Numbered from the stretch's first letter, positions 17,301 to 25,177 are shown. The stretch is 64,000 nucleotides of DNA from Nostoc spongiaeforme FACHB-130 (GCF_014698475.1 NZ_JACJTB010000004.1:1-64000), one strand, 5' to 3'. Program-made: numbers and translations. The notes: generated from the letters alone by a model not told the origin.

Positions 17301-20160
17301 ACGGTTTCAGGCAAAAGCCTGCAAAAGCCGAGCTGTCTATATCGTGAATTTTTTCATTAGCCATTGGCAGGAACCACTGCACAACCTCCTCCAACCTTTA
17401 CGAGAGTCATATCAGAGCGGTCTGGAAACGGGTGATTTGGAATGTATCGCCTTCAGTGCCCATGCCTACTGTTACTACTCCTATTTTGCTGGCAAGGAAT
17501 TAATGGGTCTGGCAAACGAGATGGCAGCCTACCATCAAGTTGTTTATCCGCTCAAACAGGTGGTGATTATCAAGTATTTGGAAATGGCTCAACAGGTGGT
17601 ACTCAACCTCCTCGGAGACACAGAGGTTCCCTGGCAGTTATCTGGTTCTGCTTATAGTGAACAATCTCTATCTTTCCAAACAACCAACCCTGACCAAGTT
17701 GAATGCTTCCACTTTTATTTCAATCAAACCTTTCTCTTCTATCTGTTTGAGCAATACGAGCAGGCGACGCAAACATCTGTCTTAGTGGAAGAGTATATGG
17801 GTGGTGGGTTAGCAACCTTCTCGTTAGCCCTCTATTCCTTTTATGATGCGTTGTTGCAACTGGCGCAATATCAGCAGGCTACGGCAGCAGAACAATCGCA
17901 AATTCTGACCCGTGTGCAGCAGCAGCAGGATAAACTGCAACGATGGGCAACTCTGGCTCCGTTTAACCATCAACACCGCTGGGACTTGATCGAAGCCGAG
18001 CGCCATCGGGTTTTGAGGCAACGGGCTGATGCGATCGAACACTACGATCGCGCCATTGCAGGAGCGAAAACCAACGAATATATCCAAGATGAAGCCTTAG
18101 CAAACGAACTCGCTGCTAAATTTTACCTGGAATGGGGTAAAGAGAAAATTGCTCAAACATATATGCAAGAAGCATACTACTGCTACGCTCGTTGGGGAGC
18201 AAAGGCCAAAACCGATGACTTAGAAAAACGCTATCCCCAATTACTCCAATTGATTTTGCAACAGCGAAAAATTAACCTCAATCCTTTAGAAACTATCGCC
18301 ACAATCTCCCGTAATTCTGCTTCTCGATCAACTGCCACTTCCAGCAGTGACAGCACCAGTGTTTCAGATGTCCTAGATTTAACCTCTGCGCTCAAAGCTG
18401 CTCAAGCTATTTCTAGCTCTCTGAATTTAAATACACTCATCACTAGCCTCACTCGGATTATTGTCGAAAACTCTGGTGCGAAAAAAGCTGTACTGCTGCT
18501 GACTGAAGAAGATAATTGGCAAGTTCGAGCCACTACTTTGATTGAAAATCAAGAAATAAAAACTATTCTGGAACCAAAATCACTAGAAAATTGTCCAGAT
18601 ATTCCCGTCAAAATTATTCATTATGTCAAAAATACGCAACAAACAGTTGTGATTGACAATTGTCAAACAGATATTCCTGGTTTAATCGGGAAATATATGT
18701 TGTCATACCAACCCCAAAGTGTATTATGTAGTCCGATTATTAATCAAGGGCATTTAGTGGGCATTATTTATCTAGAAAATAAATTGACAAGTGGGGTATT
18801 TACTGCGAAACGGTTACAAATTATTAATTTACTTTGTACTCAAGCGGCAATATCTCTAGAAAATGCCCAACTCTACACTAATTTACAAGCAAGTGAAGCT
18901 CGGTTTTTACGACTGGCAGAAAATGCACCAGGGATGATTTATCAATTCCAGCTTTCTGTAGATGGTATCGCTTCATTTAACTATGTAAGTTCTGGATGTT
19001 ATGGAATTTATGAAGTTTTACCAGAAGCAGCAGTAGCCGATGCTAATAACTTAATTTCTTTGATACATCCAGAGGAAATCAATTATTTTTCTGAGTCTGT
19101 AGCCATTTCCGCGCAAACCTTACAGCCTTGGCAATATCAAGGCAGGATTATTACACCTTCTGGTAAATTAAAATGGATTCAGGCTATCTCTCGTCCTATC
19201 AAACAAGATGATGGGATAATTATTTGGGATGGCTTAGTATTAGATATTACTGAACGTAAACAAGCCGAAGCTGCTGTTAAGCAAAAATCTCAAGAATTAG
19301 AAAAAGCGTTAAGAGATTTGCAACAAGCACAATTACAAATTGTCCAAAGTGAAAAAATGTCTGCATTGGGTAATTTAGTTGCTGGTGTAGCCCACGAAAT
19401 GAATAATCCTTTGGGTTTTATTTCAGCAACTCTCTTACAAGCTCAACCAGCAATTTCTGATTTGAGCAAACACATTACACTGTATCAAGAAGCCCTGCCA
19501 AATCCCGGCGATGAAATTCAATCACACGCTGAAGAAATTGACTTAGATTATAGCTTGGAAGATTTGCCGAAGATGATGAATGCAATGGTCATTGCCTGCG
19601 ATAGATTAAAAAATATCAGCACTTCTCTACGGACTTTTTCTCGCGCCGATAAAGACTATAAAGTGCCATTTAATATCCATGAAGGCATTGATAGCACCAT
19701 TTTAATTCTCAAACATCGCCTGAAATCGAACGAACAACGACCAGCAATTGAAGTTGTGACTAATTACGGTAATTTACCTCAAATTCAATGTTTTCCTGGA
19801 CAATTAAATCAAGTATTTATGAATATTCTCTCCAATGCTATTGATGCTTTAGAAGAATCTAACAACGGGCGCAGCTTTGAGGCAATTACTGCTAATCCTA
19901 ACATGATTACCATTAAAACATTTATGGCAGATAATCATGTCCACATCTCAATCGCTGATAACGCGAATGGCATGAGTGAAGAAGTTAAACAAAAAATCTT
20001 TGACCATTTATTTACTACGAAAGCTGTGGGTAAAGGTACAGGTTTAGGTTTAGCGATCGCACGGCAAATTGTCGAAGAAATTCATGGTGGCAAGCTAAGT
20101 TGTCATTCTGTTGTTGGTCAAGGTACTGAGTTTGTGATTGAAATTCCAGCATCAGTTTGA
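14353..20160 (+). CDS. Trifunctional Ser/Thr kinase - AAA ATPase - sensor histidine kinase (HstK-like, copy 1)
   Basis: A 1935-residue signalling protein. Order: Ser/Thr kinase (residues 10-275; catalytic HKDIKPSN with Asp133; DFS in place of DFG; SPEQTGRMNR activation segment); a COG3899-type P-loop ATPase (Walker A GFSGIGKT at 333-340, Walker B FLDDLQWAD near 461); a long helical TPR-like region to about 1310; GAF (about 1345-1505); PAS (about 1512-1635, ARFLRLAENAPGMIYQF); coiled-coil linker; HisKA H box GVAHEMNNPLGF with His1681; HATPase with NAIDALEES and GKGTGLGLAIARQIV. No receiver and no membrane segment, so it is cytosolic. Two paralogues lie at 44-55 kb. Family members in Anabaena are linked to nitrogen and iron responses; the signal here is unknown. 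The central third looks more GC-rich than the ends. Confidence 0.93.
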   Translation: MISTQVSIPGYVVGEQLYDGSRTVVYRAVRETDNLPVVIKLLKNLYPSFSELVQFRNQYTIAKNLKNPGIIQTYSLKSFQNGYILVMEDFGGISLKDYFVKNCVASLGEFLQVAIALCNTLDILYHERIIHKDIKPSNILINPETKQVKLIDFSIASLLPRETQTLVNPNVLEGTLAYISPEQTGRMNRPIDYRTDFYSLGVTFYELLTGELPFSSNDPMELVHFHIAKTPRLVHEIHPQIPDVLSQIVAKLMAKNAEDRYQSALGLRFDLENCLHQLKEIGEIQNFKIASRDVCDRFILPDKLYGREAQVETLMQAFERVSQGASEIMLVAGFSGIGKTAVVNEVHKPIVKQRGYFIKGKFDQFNRNIPFSAFVQAFRNLMGQLLCEPDSQLAQWQAKILNAVGENGQVLIEVIPELEQVIGKQPPVLELEGNAAQNRFNLLFQKFVAVFTKVDHPLTIFLDDLQWADLASLQLLKLLMQDNGHLLVLGAYRDNEVSPAHPFILTVEDLKKSQALVQTMTLAPLTFDSINRLIADTLNCAPQLAQPLTKFIDRKTKGNPFFTTQFLKALHEEGYITFKSDRRYWECDIAQVEALTIADDVVEFMALQLQKLPTETQQTLKLAACIGNSFDLTTLAIVSEQSSTDIATVLWKALQEGLILPTSQIYKFFQLGESEQTHTQNNINPTYRFLHDRIQQAAYSLIAQEHRQATHLHIGQLLLSKTTAREREEQLFEIVNHLNIGRSLLTTPQEREELAELNLLAGRKAKTSTAYNAAVNYLATGISLLPNDAWENRYNLALAIHTALVEAAYLNTDFEQMEHWANLVLQHARTLLDTVPVQQTRLLGAKAQGQLLESLQIGLQVLKSLGVEFPEQPTPAEIGQAFATTGQLWQGRSPLNLLDLPAMSNPNHLAAMEIMPVLVPSSFRAMPALLPLLICKQVELSIQSGNCPTSPCSYGDYGLMLCSVMGDLESGYAFGQLALGVMERFQAKACKSRAVYIVNFFISHWQEPLHNLLQPLRESYQSGLETGDLECIAFSAHAYCYYSYFAGKELMGLANEMAAYHQVVYPLKQVVIIKYLEMAQQVVLNLLGDTEVPWQLSGSAYSEQSLSFQTTNPDQVECFHFYFNQTFLFYLFEQYEQATQTSVLVEEYMGGGLATFSLALYSFYDALLQLAQYQQATAAEQSQILTRVQQQQDKLQRWATLAPFNHQHRWDLIEAERHRVLRQRADAIEHYDRAIAGAKTNEYIQDEALANELAAKFYLEWGKEKIAQTYMQEAYYCYARWGAKAKTDDLEKRYPQLLQLILQQRKINLNPLETIATISRNSASRSTATSSSDSTSVSDVLDLTSALKAAQAISSSLNLNTLITSLTRIIVENSGAKKAVLLLTEEDNWQVRATTLIENQEIKTILEPKSLENCPDIPVKIIHYVKNTQQTVVIDNCQTDIPGLIGKYMLSYQPQSVLCSPIINQGHLVGIIYLENKLTSGVFTAKRLQIINLLCTQAAISLENAQLYTNLQASEARFLRLAENAPGMIYQFQLSVDGIASFNYVSSGCYGIYEVLPEAAVADANNLISLIHPEEINYFSESVAISAQTLQPWQYQGRIITPSGKLKWIQAISRPIKQDDGIIIWDGLVLDITERKQAEAAVKQKSQELEKALRDLQQAQLQIVQSEKMSALGNLVAGVAHEMNNPLGFISATLLQAQPAISDLSKHITLYQEALPNPGDEIQSHAEEIDLDYSLEDLPKMMNAMVIACDRLKNISTSLRTFSRADKDYKVPFNIHEGIDSTILILKHRLKSNEQRPAIEVVTNYGNLPQIQCFPGQLNQVFMNILSNAIDALEESNNGRSFEAITANPNMITIKTFMADNHVHISIADNANGMSEEVKQKIFDHLFTTKAVGKGTGLGLAIARQIVEEIHGGKLSCHSVVGQGTEFVIEIPASV

Positions 20161-20288
20161 AAATGTCACGTTCCTCAAACTAAAATGTTTAGTCTGCCTT
20201 GGTGTCAGCTACGCTATCTCCACTTTTGTATTATGTTGTCTTGATTTTGTAGTATATTAAGAACTTGTTGCTAATTGTGGTGGAAGTG

Positions 20289-21467
20289 ATGACATCTTTA
20301 TTGGAATACAAGACATTTGTGGATGTTGAAGACGTAAAAGATTTGGGTGTTATTGTTGGACAAGCCTTTGTTAGGTCTGCCAGTGCAAGTGAAAATTTCT
20401 TCAAATTGATTGGTTTGGAGAACTTGCGGGTGATTTGTCGAGAAGGGAAAGTGGCTGGCGGATTAGCGACTGTACCGATGGGGATGTGGTTGGGGGGTCA
20501 ATCTGTACCAATGGTAGGGATTGCTAGTGTGGGAATTGCGCCAGAATATCGTGGAGGTGGAGTTGCGATCGCACTTATGCAAAATATGCTGCAAGAACTC
20601 TATGCAAAAGGAACCCCCATTTCCGTTCTCTATCCCGCGACGCAACAACTTTACCGCAAAGCCGGATATGAACAAGCTGGTAACTATTGTACTTGGGAAA
20701 TTTCCACTCAAGATATTCACTTACACAAGCCACCTTTAGCTTTACAACCAATAGCAGACCTTAATTGTGAAATCTTGCATCAACTATATCAACAACAGGC
20801 GCAACTAATTCATGGTTATTTAGACCGAAATTCCAGTATTTGGAAAAGAGTAACTCAATTAGGAGAAAAAGAAACTGTTTATGGTTATTTAATTGGCAAC
20901 CAAGACCAACCCGAAGGCTATATTATCTTGAGTCAACATTATCAGGTAGATCATGCAGTGATTAAAATTCGAGATTGGGTAGTTTTGAGTCATGCTGCGG
21001 CACAAACTTTCTGGTCTTTTTTGGCTAACCATCGTTCTACAATCAAAAAAGTCACTTGGCAAAGTTCGATTATTGACTCCCTAACATTAGTATTACCAGA
21101 ACAAACAGCCAAAATTAAACATCAAGAACGTTGGATGTTACGGATTGTGGATGTATATAAAGCATTGCAATTACGAGGGTATAAATTAGGAGTAGAAACC
21201 GAATTACATTTAGCAGTTAAAGATGATTTATTAACTGGTAATAATGATAAATTTATTCTTTCTGTTGCTAACGGACAGGGTGAAGTTAAGCAAGGTGGTA
21301 AAGGAGAATTACAGATAGATATTCAAGGATTAGCTTCTTTGTATACGGGTTTATTTACCCCTCATACGTTAAAATTAGCAGGAAAATTAGAAGCTCCAGA
21401 CACAGCACTATTAGCCGCAACAGAAATTTTTACTAGTTCTGCACCGTGGATGGCTGATTTCTTTTAA
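20289..21467 (+). CDS. GNAT acetyltransferase, Eis-like
   Basis: About 392 residues from the ATG at 20289 (MTSLLEYKTFVDVED); the TTG at 20265 would add eight hydrophobic residues that do not fit the family. The N-terminal GNAT domain shows the acetyl-CoA pyrophosphate loop (ASVGIAPEYRGGGVAIALM) and YPATQQLYRKAGYEQAG. A second GNAT-like domain follows, and the C-terminus (about 290-392) has the sterol-carrier-like fold seen in Eis proteins. Eis-type enzymes acetylate amines, for example on aminoglycosides or lysines, using acetyl-CoA; the substrate here is unknown. It lies alone between the giant kinase and a Uma2 gene. Confidence 0.82.
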   Translation: MTSLLEYKTFVDVEDVKDLGVIVGQAFVRSASASENFFKLIGLENLRVICREGKVAGGLATVPMGMWLGGQSVPMVGIASVGIAPEYRGGGVAIALMQNMLQELYAKGTPISVLYPATQQLYRKAGYEQAGNYCTWEISTQDIHLHKPPLALQPIADLNCEILHQLYQQQAQLIHGYLDRNSSIWKRVTQLGEKETVYGYLIGNQDQPEGYIILSQHYQVDHAVIKIRDWVVLSHAAAQTFWSFLANHRSTIKKVTWQSSIIDSLTLVLPEQTAKIKHQERWMLRIVDVYKALQLRGYKLGVETELHLAVKDDLLTGNNDKFILSVANGQGEVKQGGKGELQIDIQGLASLYTGLFTPHTLKLAGKLEAPDTALLAATEIFTSSAPWMADFF

Positions 21468-21522
21468 AAATTCCAAACTGTTCTGTGACAAAATAGTTTT
21501 ATTGTCCTGGAGACGATGCACT

Positions 21523-22095
21523 ATGGTTTCTACAATCAAGCACCGCTACACTTTGGATGAATATCGCGCCATTGAAGAAAAAGCCGAAGGACGCAGCGAG
21601 TATCGAGATGGAGAAATTGTCCCAATGCCAGGAGGAACGCTCAAACACAGCCGCATCGGTCGAAACATTTTGACATATCTTAGCTTTTTGTTGCGTGATA
21701 CTTCATTTGAGCCAATTAACAGCGATTTGCGCCTATGGATTCCTGAATATCGGCGGGGTGTATATCCAGATGTGATGGTTTTTGATGGAGAACCACAACT
21801 CAATGAAGGACGCTTAGATGAAGTATTAAATCCTACAGTAATTGTTGAAGTCTTATCGCCTAGCACCGCAGATTATGACCGACAACATAAGTTTCGGATG
21901 TATCGTTCTATTCCTAGTTTTAGTGAATATTTATTAGTTGAACAGAATGAGCCTTTTGTTGAAAAATATACCAAGCAAACTCAAGGTTGGTTGCTGAGTG
22001 ATTTTAAAGGTTTAGAGGGTTCGATTGCTTTGGAATCTGTTGGTGTTGATTTACCAATAGCGGAAATTTATCGCGGCGTTGTATTGGAAATTTAG
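21523..22095 (+). CDS. Uma2 family (DUF820) putative endonuclease, copy 1
   Basis: About 190 residues from the ATG at 21523 (MVSTIKHRYTLDEYRAIEEK). Pattern of the cyanobacterial Uma2/DUF820 group of the PD-(D/E)XK nuclease fold: SEYRDGEIVPMPGGTLKHS near the N-terminus, then YPDVMVFDG and PTVIVEVLSPSTADYDRQHK, where Asp, Glu and the following polar residues form the putative active site. The family is hugely expanded in filamentous cyanobacteria and its role is not established. It faces a second Uma2 gene tail to tail across a hairpin at 22116-22142. Confidence 0.88.
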   Translation: MVSTIKHRYTLDEYRAIEEKAEGRSEYRDGEIVPMPGGTLKHSRIGRNILTYLSFLLRDTSFEPINSDLRLWIPEYRRGVYPDVMVFDGEPQLNEGRLDEVLNPTVIVEVLSPSTADYDRQHKFRMYRSIPSFSEYLLVEQNEPFVEKYTKQTQGWLLSDFKGLEGSIALESVGVDLPIAEIYRGVVLEI

Positions 22096-22115
22096 GTGAA
22101 AAACTTGTGGCATTT

Positions 22116-22142
22116 GTTGGGTTTCACTTCGTTTCACCCAAC
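22116..22142. terminator. Bidirectional hairpin between convergent Uma2 genes
   Basis: GTTGGGT (22116-22122) and ACCCAAC (22136-22142) form a 7-bp stem with the TTCACTTCGTTTC loop. The element lies between two converging genes and resembles the common cyanobacterial GTTGGGTTTC..CCCAAC intergenic hairpin. A U run is lacking, so termination strength is uncertain. Confidence 0.5.
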
Positions 22143-22163
22143 CTAAAGAAGATTGCGATCGCC

Positions 22164-22724
22164 CTACAATAACCAAGCAAATAAATCTCTAACAGTAAGC
22201 TGAAGTTCATTTATAAAAGATGGTACAGAAATAAGTGCATCTGGCTCATCAAATACGGTAGTTTCTTGCTTGGGTTGAAAAACAAACACTGTTTGCTCAT
22301 CTGGATCTATTAACCAACCTATTTGAGTTCCATGCTTTAAGCAATGAAGAATATTTTTCGTAACTTTTGTTTGATTTTGATCGGGCGATAAAATTTCAAT
22401 TGTCCAGTCTGGAGGCAGAGCAAAAGTATTAGCTATTTCTCCATTTTCATCACGAGGAATTCTATCCCAAGTAAAAACTACAATATCAGGTACAATTGAA
22501 CGTCCGCCAAATGTACAACGCAATTCAGGAAAGGCGCGAGCAATGCGTTTTGGCTTGACTATATTATTGATAGCAGGGACAAATTCTCCTTGAATCGCGC
22601 TATGTTTACCCTGTGGCATTGGTTTTTGGATAATTTGACCATCAATATATTCTAAGCTCGGTTTAGTTTCTGGTAGTTTGAGAAATTCCTCTAACGTTAT
22701 GGGTTGAGTAGGAGTTTTTACCAT
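22164..22724 (-). CDS. Uma2 family (DUF820) putative endonuclease, copy 2
   Basis: 186 residues. SLEYIDGQIIQKPMPQGKHS, IVPDIVVFTWDRIP and DWTIEILSPDQNQTKVTKNI give the Uma2 putative catalytic pattern (D..E-x-L-S-P-x-x). It is quite different in sequence from its converging neighbour at 21523-22095, so the two are not a recent duplication. The C-terminus (FVFQPKQETTVFDEPDALIS..) is the usual beta-rich tail. Function not established. Confidence 0.88.
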   Translation of the reverse strand: MVKTPTQPITLEEFLKLPETKPSLEYIDGQIIQKPMPQGKHSAIQGEFVPAINNIVKPKRIARAFPELRCTFGGRSIVPDIVVFTWDRIPRDENGEIANTFALPPDWTIEILSPDQNQTKVTKNILHCLKHGTQIGWLIDPDEQTVFVFQPKQETTVFDEPDALISVPSFINELQLTVRDLFAWLL

Positions 22725-22754
22725 TGAGACTTCCTCGCATAATTACGAATAATC

Positions 22755-22858
22755 TATCTTACGCAGAGGCGCAGAGGCGCGGAGAGGATTAGGAGTTTAA
22801 CTTATGCAAAAATTCTTTTAAACTCCTACTTCTCTGTGTCCTCCGCGTCTCTGTGGTT
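22755..22858. repeat. Inverted pair of CGCAGAGGCGCGGAG-type dispersed repeats
   Basis: ACGCAGAGGCGCAGAGGCGC (22761-22780) and, facing it, CTCCGCGTCTCTGTGGTTC (about 22840-22858) are near-complementary and can form a long hairpin downstream of aroF. Relatives lie near 3731, 11691 and 35467. Confidence 0.65.
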
Positions 22859-22867
22859 CGTTCAAAT

Positions 22868-23740
22868 TTAAGCCGCGTAACAAATAGGGGTAGGTTTTAA
22901 ACCCACCCCTTTTTTGTCTGATATTCTGCGCCCAACGGCTGCTGCTACGGGCTTTAAAACATCAACTAAGTTCACCATATCTTCTAAAGACAATGCTTGA
23001 CGGGCATCGGAAACGGATTTTTCTGGTTCTGGGTGACATTCAATAATTAATCCATCTGCACCACAAGCTACAGCAGCTTTGGCGACGGGTGCGACTAGTT
23101 CGCGTTTACCGACGGCGTGGGAAGGATCTACAATCACAGGCAAGTGAGTGATTTGCTTGAGTGCGGCGACTGCGCCTAAATCTAAGACGTTGCGGGTGTA
23201 AGTGTCGAAGCTGCGAATACCGCGTTCGCACAGGACGACATTTGGGTTTCCATGACTGAGGATATATTCAGCAGCCATAACGAATTCTTCTATGGTGGCG
23301 GCTAAACCACGCTTGAGCAAGATTGGTTTATCAACTTGTCCCAAGGCTTTGAGTAAGTCGAAGTTTTGCATGTTGCGGCTACCTATTTGCAGCATATCAG
23401 CAGATGCGGCGACAGTTTCGATTTGGGAAATTGCCATTACTTCTGTAACTACTGGCATATTGTAGAGCGATCGCACTCTCGCTAAAACTTCTAATCCCGC
23501 TTCAGCCATTCCTTGGAAAGCATAAGGCGAGGTGCGGGGTTTGTAAACACCACCGCGTAAGGCTTGTACAGGTGCAGATGATAGCTTTTGAGCAACTGTT
23601 TCCATTTGTTCTAAGCTTTCCACTGTACAAGGGCCGCCAATAATTACTAATTCTTCACCACCGAAGGCGACTGTCTCTGAAAGTTTCACAATTGTTTGGT
23701 GGTTGGGATGAGATTGGGCGGCTAGTTTAGCGTTAATCAT
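22868..23740 (-). CDS. aroF: 3-deoxy-7-phosphoheptulonate (DAHP) synthase
   Basis: A 290-residue class I-beta DAHP synthase, which condenses phosphoenolpyruvate and erythrose-4-phosphate to start the shikimate pathway for Phe, Tyr and Trp. Diagnostic segments: [84 protein letters not shown] and [16 protein letters not shown], carrying the metal-binding Cys, His, Glu and Asp. No N-terminal ferredoxin-like or chorismate-mutase regulatory domain is present, so feedback control must come from elsewhere. A double leader-peptide attenuator precedes it (23849-24186), giving a transcriptional route for end-product control. Confidence 0.96.
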   Translation of the reverse strand: MINAKLAAQSHPNHQTIVKLSETVAFGGEELVIIGGPCTVESLEQMETVAQKLSSAPVQALRGGVYKPRTSPYAFQGMAEAGLEVLARVRSLYNMPVVTEVMAISQIETVAASADMLQIGSRNMQNFDLLKALGQVDKPILLKRGLAATIEEFVMAAEYILSHGNPNVVLCERGIRSFDTYTRNVLDLGAVAALKQITHLPVIVDPSHAVGKRELVAPVAKAAVACGADGLIIECHPEPEKSVSDARQALSLEDMVNLVDVLKPVAAAVGRRISDKKGVGLKPTPICYAA

Positions 23741-23774
23741 GGTTTGATTCTCTGAAAGTTATGAAGTGTAGTAA

Positions 23775-23811
23775 AGTGCTGAGTGCTGAGTGCTGAGTGC
23801 TGAGTGCTGAG
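23775..23811 (+). repeat. STRR array, AGTGCTG x5
   Basis: Five exact AGTGCTG heptamers followed by AG. It sits in the aroF 5' leader between the second attenuator hairpin and the start codon, so changes in copy number would alter the leader length but not the coding sequence. Confidence 0.92.
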
Positions 23812-23848
23812 TATTAAATACTCCCTCTGCCTGTTTTATGCTGTGAAT

Positions 23849-23878
23849 GAAAAAGCCCGGAAACTGAGAGTTCCGGGC
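23849..23878 (-). terminator. Attenuator terminator B of aroF
   Basis: On the minus strand an 8-bp perfect stem GCCCGGAA/TTCCGGGC (plus 23855-23862 and 23871-23878) with an 8-base loop is followed by five U. It lies 28 bases after the stop of leader peptide B and 110 bases before aroF. The CCCGGA of its 5' arm is complementary to TCCGGG at the end of leader B (23910-23915), giving a competing antiterminator pairing. Confidence 0.85.
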
Positions 23879-23906
23879 GCGTTCTGGCTAATTGGCATGA
23901 CGCTAT

Positions 23907-23972
23907 TTACCCGGAGTTTGCTCTAGGCCAAAAGTAAAAGCTGTAAAACCAGTTAGTGAAATTAGTCGTCAT
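23907..23972 (-). CDS. Aromatic-codon leader peptide B of aroF attenuator
   Basis: A 21-codon reading frame on the minus strand, starting MTTNFTNWFY and continuing SFYFWPRANSG. Eight of 21 residues are Phe, Tyr or Trp, with WFY-S-FYFW in one block. It has a strong ribosome binding site (AGGAG, 8-base spacing). A terminator hairpin follows 28 bases after the stop, and the leader's last sense codons (TCC GGG) can pair with the 5' arm of that hairpin. This is the standard layout of a ribosome-stalling attenuator; the peptide itself has no other evident function. Too short for normal gene finders. Confidence 0.82.
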   Translation of the reverse strand: MTTNFTNWFYSFYFWPRANSG

Positions 23973-23990
23973 GCTCAATACTCCTAAAAA

Positions 23991-24021
23991 CAAAAAAACC
24001 GCAGAAGTCAGTTCTGCGGTT
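23991..24021 (-). terminator. Attenuator terminator A of aroF
   Basis: On the minus strand a 10-bp perfect stem AACCGCAGAA/TTCTGCGGTT (plus 23997-24006 and 24012-24021) with a 5-base loop runs into seven U (23992-23998). It follows leader peptide A. The 5' arm with its preceding base, GAACCGC, is exactly complementary to GCGGTTC inside the last codons of leader A, so an alternative antiterminator can form. Confidence 0.87.
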
Positions 24022-24051
24022 CATCGGGCGGTTTCCAGTTGGAAACGTGAC

Positions 24052-24108
24052 TCACTCCCGGTGAACCGCCTTATGCCAAAAATAAAAGTAGTAATTGCTG
24101 CTGAACAT
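24052..24108 (-). CDS. Aromatic-codon leader peptide A of aroF attenuator
   Basis: An 18-codon reading frame, MFSSNYYFYFW then HKAVHRE and stop, on the minus strand. It has six aromatic residues in a row (Y-Y-F-Y-F-W, codons 6-11), sharing the FYFW core with leader B downstream. The ribosome binding site is weak, unlike that of leader B. It begins about 43 bases from the start of the predicted transcript. Codons 14-16 contain GCGGTTC, which can pair either with AACCGCC between leader and hairpin or with the 5' arm of terminator A. The pattern fits stalling at Phe/Tyr/Trp codons as the antitermination trigger. Confidence 0.8.
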   Translation of the reverse strand: MFSSNYYFYFWHKAVHRE

Positions 24109-24157
24109 ATACGCTGGGCTGAGATACAAAATTGAATATAAAGCTTCCTTGAGCTTC

Positions 24158-24186
24158 AAGATAACAAAAGCGATCGCTCACGTCAA
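24158..24186 (-). promoter_or_regulatory. Candidate sigma-70-type promoter of aroF leader
   Basis: Minus strand TTGACG (-35; plus 24181-24186), exact 17-base spacer containing a HIP1 octamer, then TATCTT (-10; plus 24158-24163). Transcription would start near 24150, about 43 bases before leader peptide A. Placement relative to the leader supports it; no experimental evidence. Confidence 0.55.
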
Positions 24187-24375
24187 GCACCACAGGACAT
24201 CAAAAAGCGATAGACTCATTACAACTCTGGGAATGGAGGCTTGTGGCTAGTTGGTAACTGAAACATGGGCTTTTAGGACACTCAAATGAGGCGAAGCAGT
24301 TCTCGCCAACCCTAAACAGCTTGGTTATTCAACTTGCACAAACATATATACTTTTGCGGAAAACTCAGTTTGATT

Positions 24376-24870
24376 ATGCCCAGTTCCAAAATCTTCAGCA
24401 AATCTTTTGACACCTATGAAGTTTACCCTTGCCCAGTTTGTCGAGTCGGTAAAATATCACAAATGCCATTAATGGAGACTATGGCTTGTGATTTTTGTCA
24501 AGAGATTTTTACTGTCAATGTAGAGCAGCAACAAATCAAAATGCCTTCACGGCAACCGCCTTTGGTTTGGCGATGGAATGGCTTGAGTTGGACAGAAGCG
24601 CAGTTAGAAGGTGTGGAGTTAGGTTGGGGTTACGGATTTGCTGCGATCGCTTTTATATTTTTCCCTACAACTTTAATTGGCATTGTCGCTTTTTATTTTC
24701 CCCCATCGCTGGATTCTCCCCTCACTTGGATACCATACATCTGGACTATATTAACTTTTTTGTCACATTTATCAATCATTTTGTGGATTATTGTTGAGGT
24801 TTATCAAATTCCTGTTGCGGCATATTTCAGAGCTATAAATCGGTGGCGAAATGGAGAAATAGGAAGATGA
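24376..24870 (+). CDS. Hypothetical zinc-ribbon, two-TM membrane protein
   Basis: About 164 residues from the ATG at 24376 (MPSSKIFSKSFDTYEVYPCPVC). An N-terminal zinc ribbon is formed by CPVC (about 19-22) and CDFC (about 38-41). A short linker with VWRWNGLSWTEAQLEG leads to two hydrophobic segments, about residues 88-114 and 122-148. No family recognised. The promoter region is shared with, and divergent from, the aroF leader. Confidence 0.68.
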   Translation: MPSSKIFSKSFDTYEVYPCPVCRVGKISQMPLMETMACDFCQEIFTVNVEQQQIKMPSRQPPLVWRWNGLSWTEAQLEGVELGWGYGFAAIAFIFFPTTLIGIVAFYFPPSLDSPLTWIPYIWTILTFLSHLSIILWIIVEVYQIPVAAYFRAINRWRNGEIGR

Positions 24871-25177
24871 CGGTGATACAGATAAAAAGGGACAATAACT
24901 TAATTACTGGATGGTACAAGCCCCAAATTTATCTATAGAATCATTCGCAAATCCAACATCATCCTTTCTCAATGTAAGCTAATCGTCATTTAAATTACAC
25001 CATGTTCATTGGTAATAAAAACTGCAAACCCTCTCCCTTACTCCCTGTCCCCTGCCCCCTGCCCCCTGCGACCTCAATCTGCTTTTTCATATACTTAACA
25101 GCTGATCCGTGGGGTTAATCACCAATCTCAATTCTCAAATCTAAAATTGTCTGACAATCGACTATCAACAACATCCT
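24871..25177. other. Intergenic region with left inverted-repeat arm
   Basis: No gene seen. It contains the left arm (24974-25046) of a long inverted repeat, and directly after it an STRR array CCCCTGC x3 (25049-25069). The last 100 bases should hold the promoter of the J-domain gene. Confidence 0.5.
24974..25046 (+). repeat. Left arm of 73-bp inverted repeat flanking J-domain gene
   Basis: 73 bases that match, as reverse complement with four mismatches by my alignment, 26036-26108. Begins GTAAGCTAATCGTC and ends CCTTACTCCCT. The arms enclose only the J-domain/pentapeptide gene. Confidence 0.9.
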
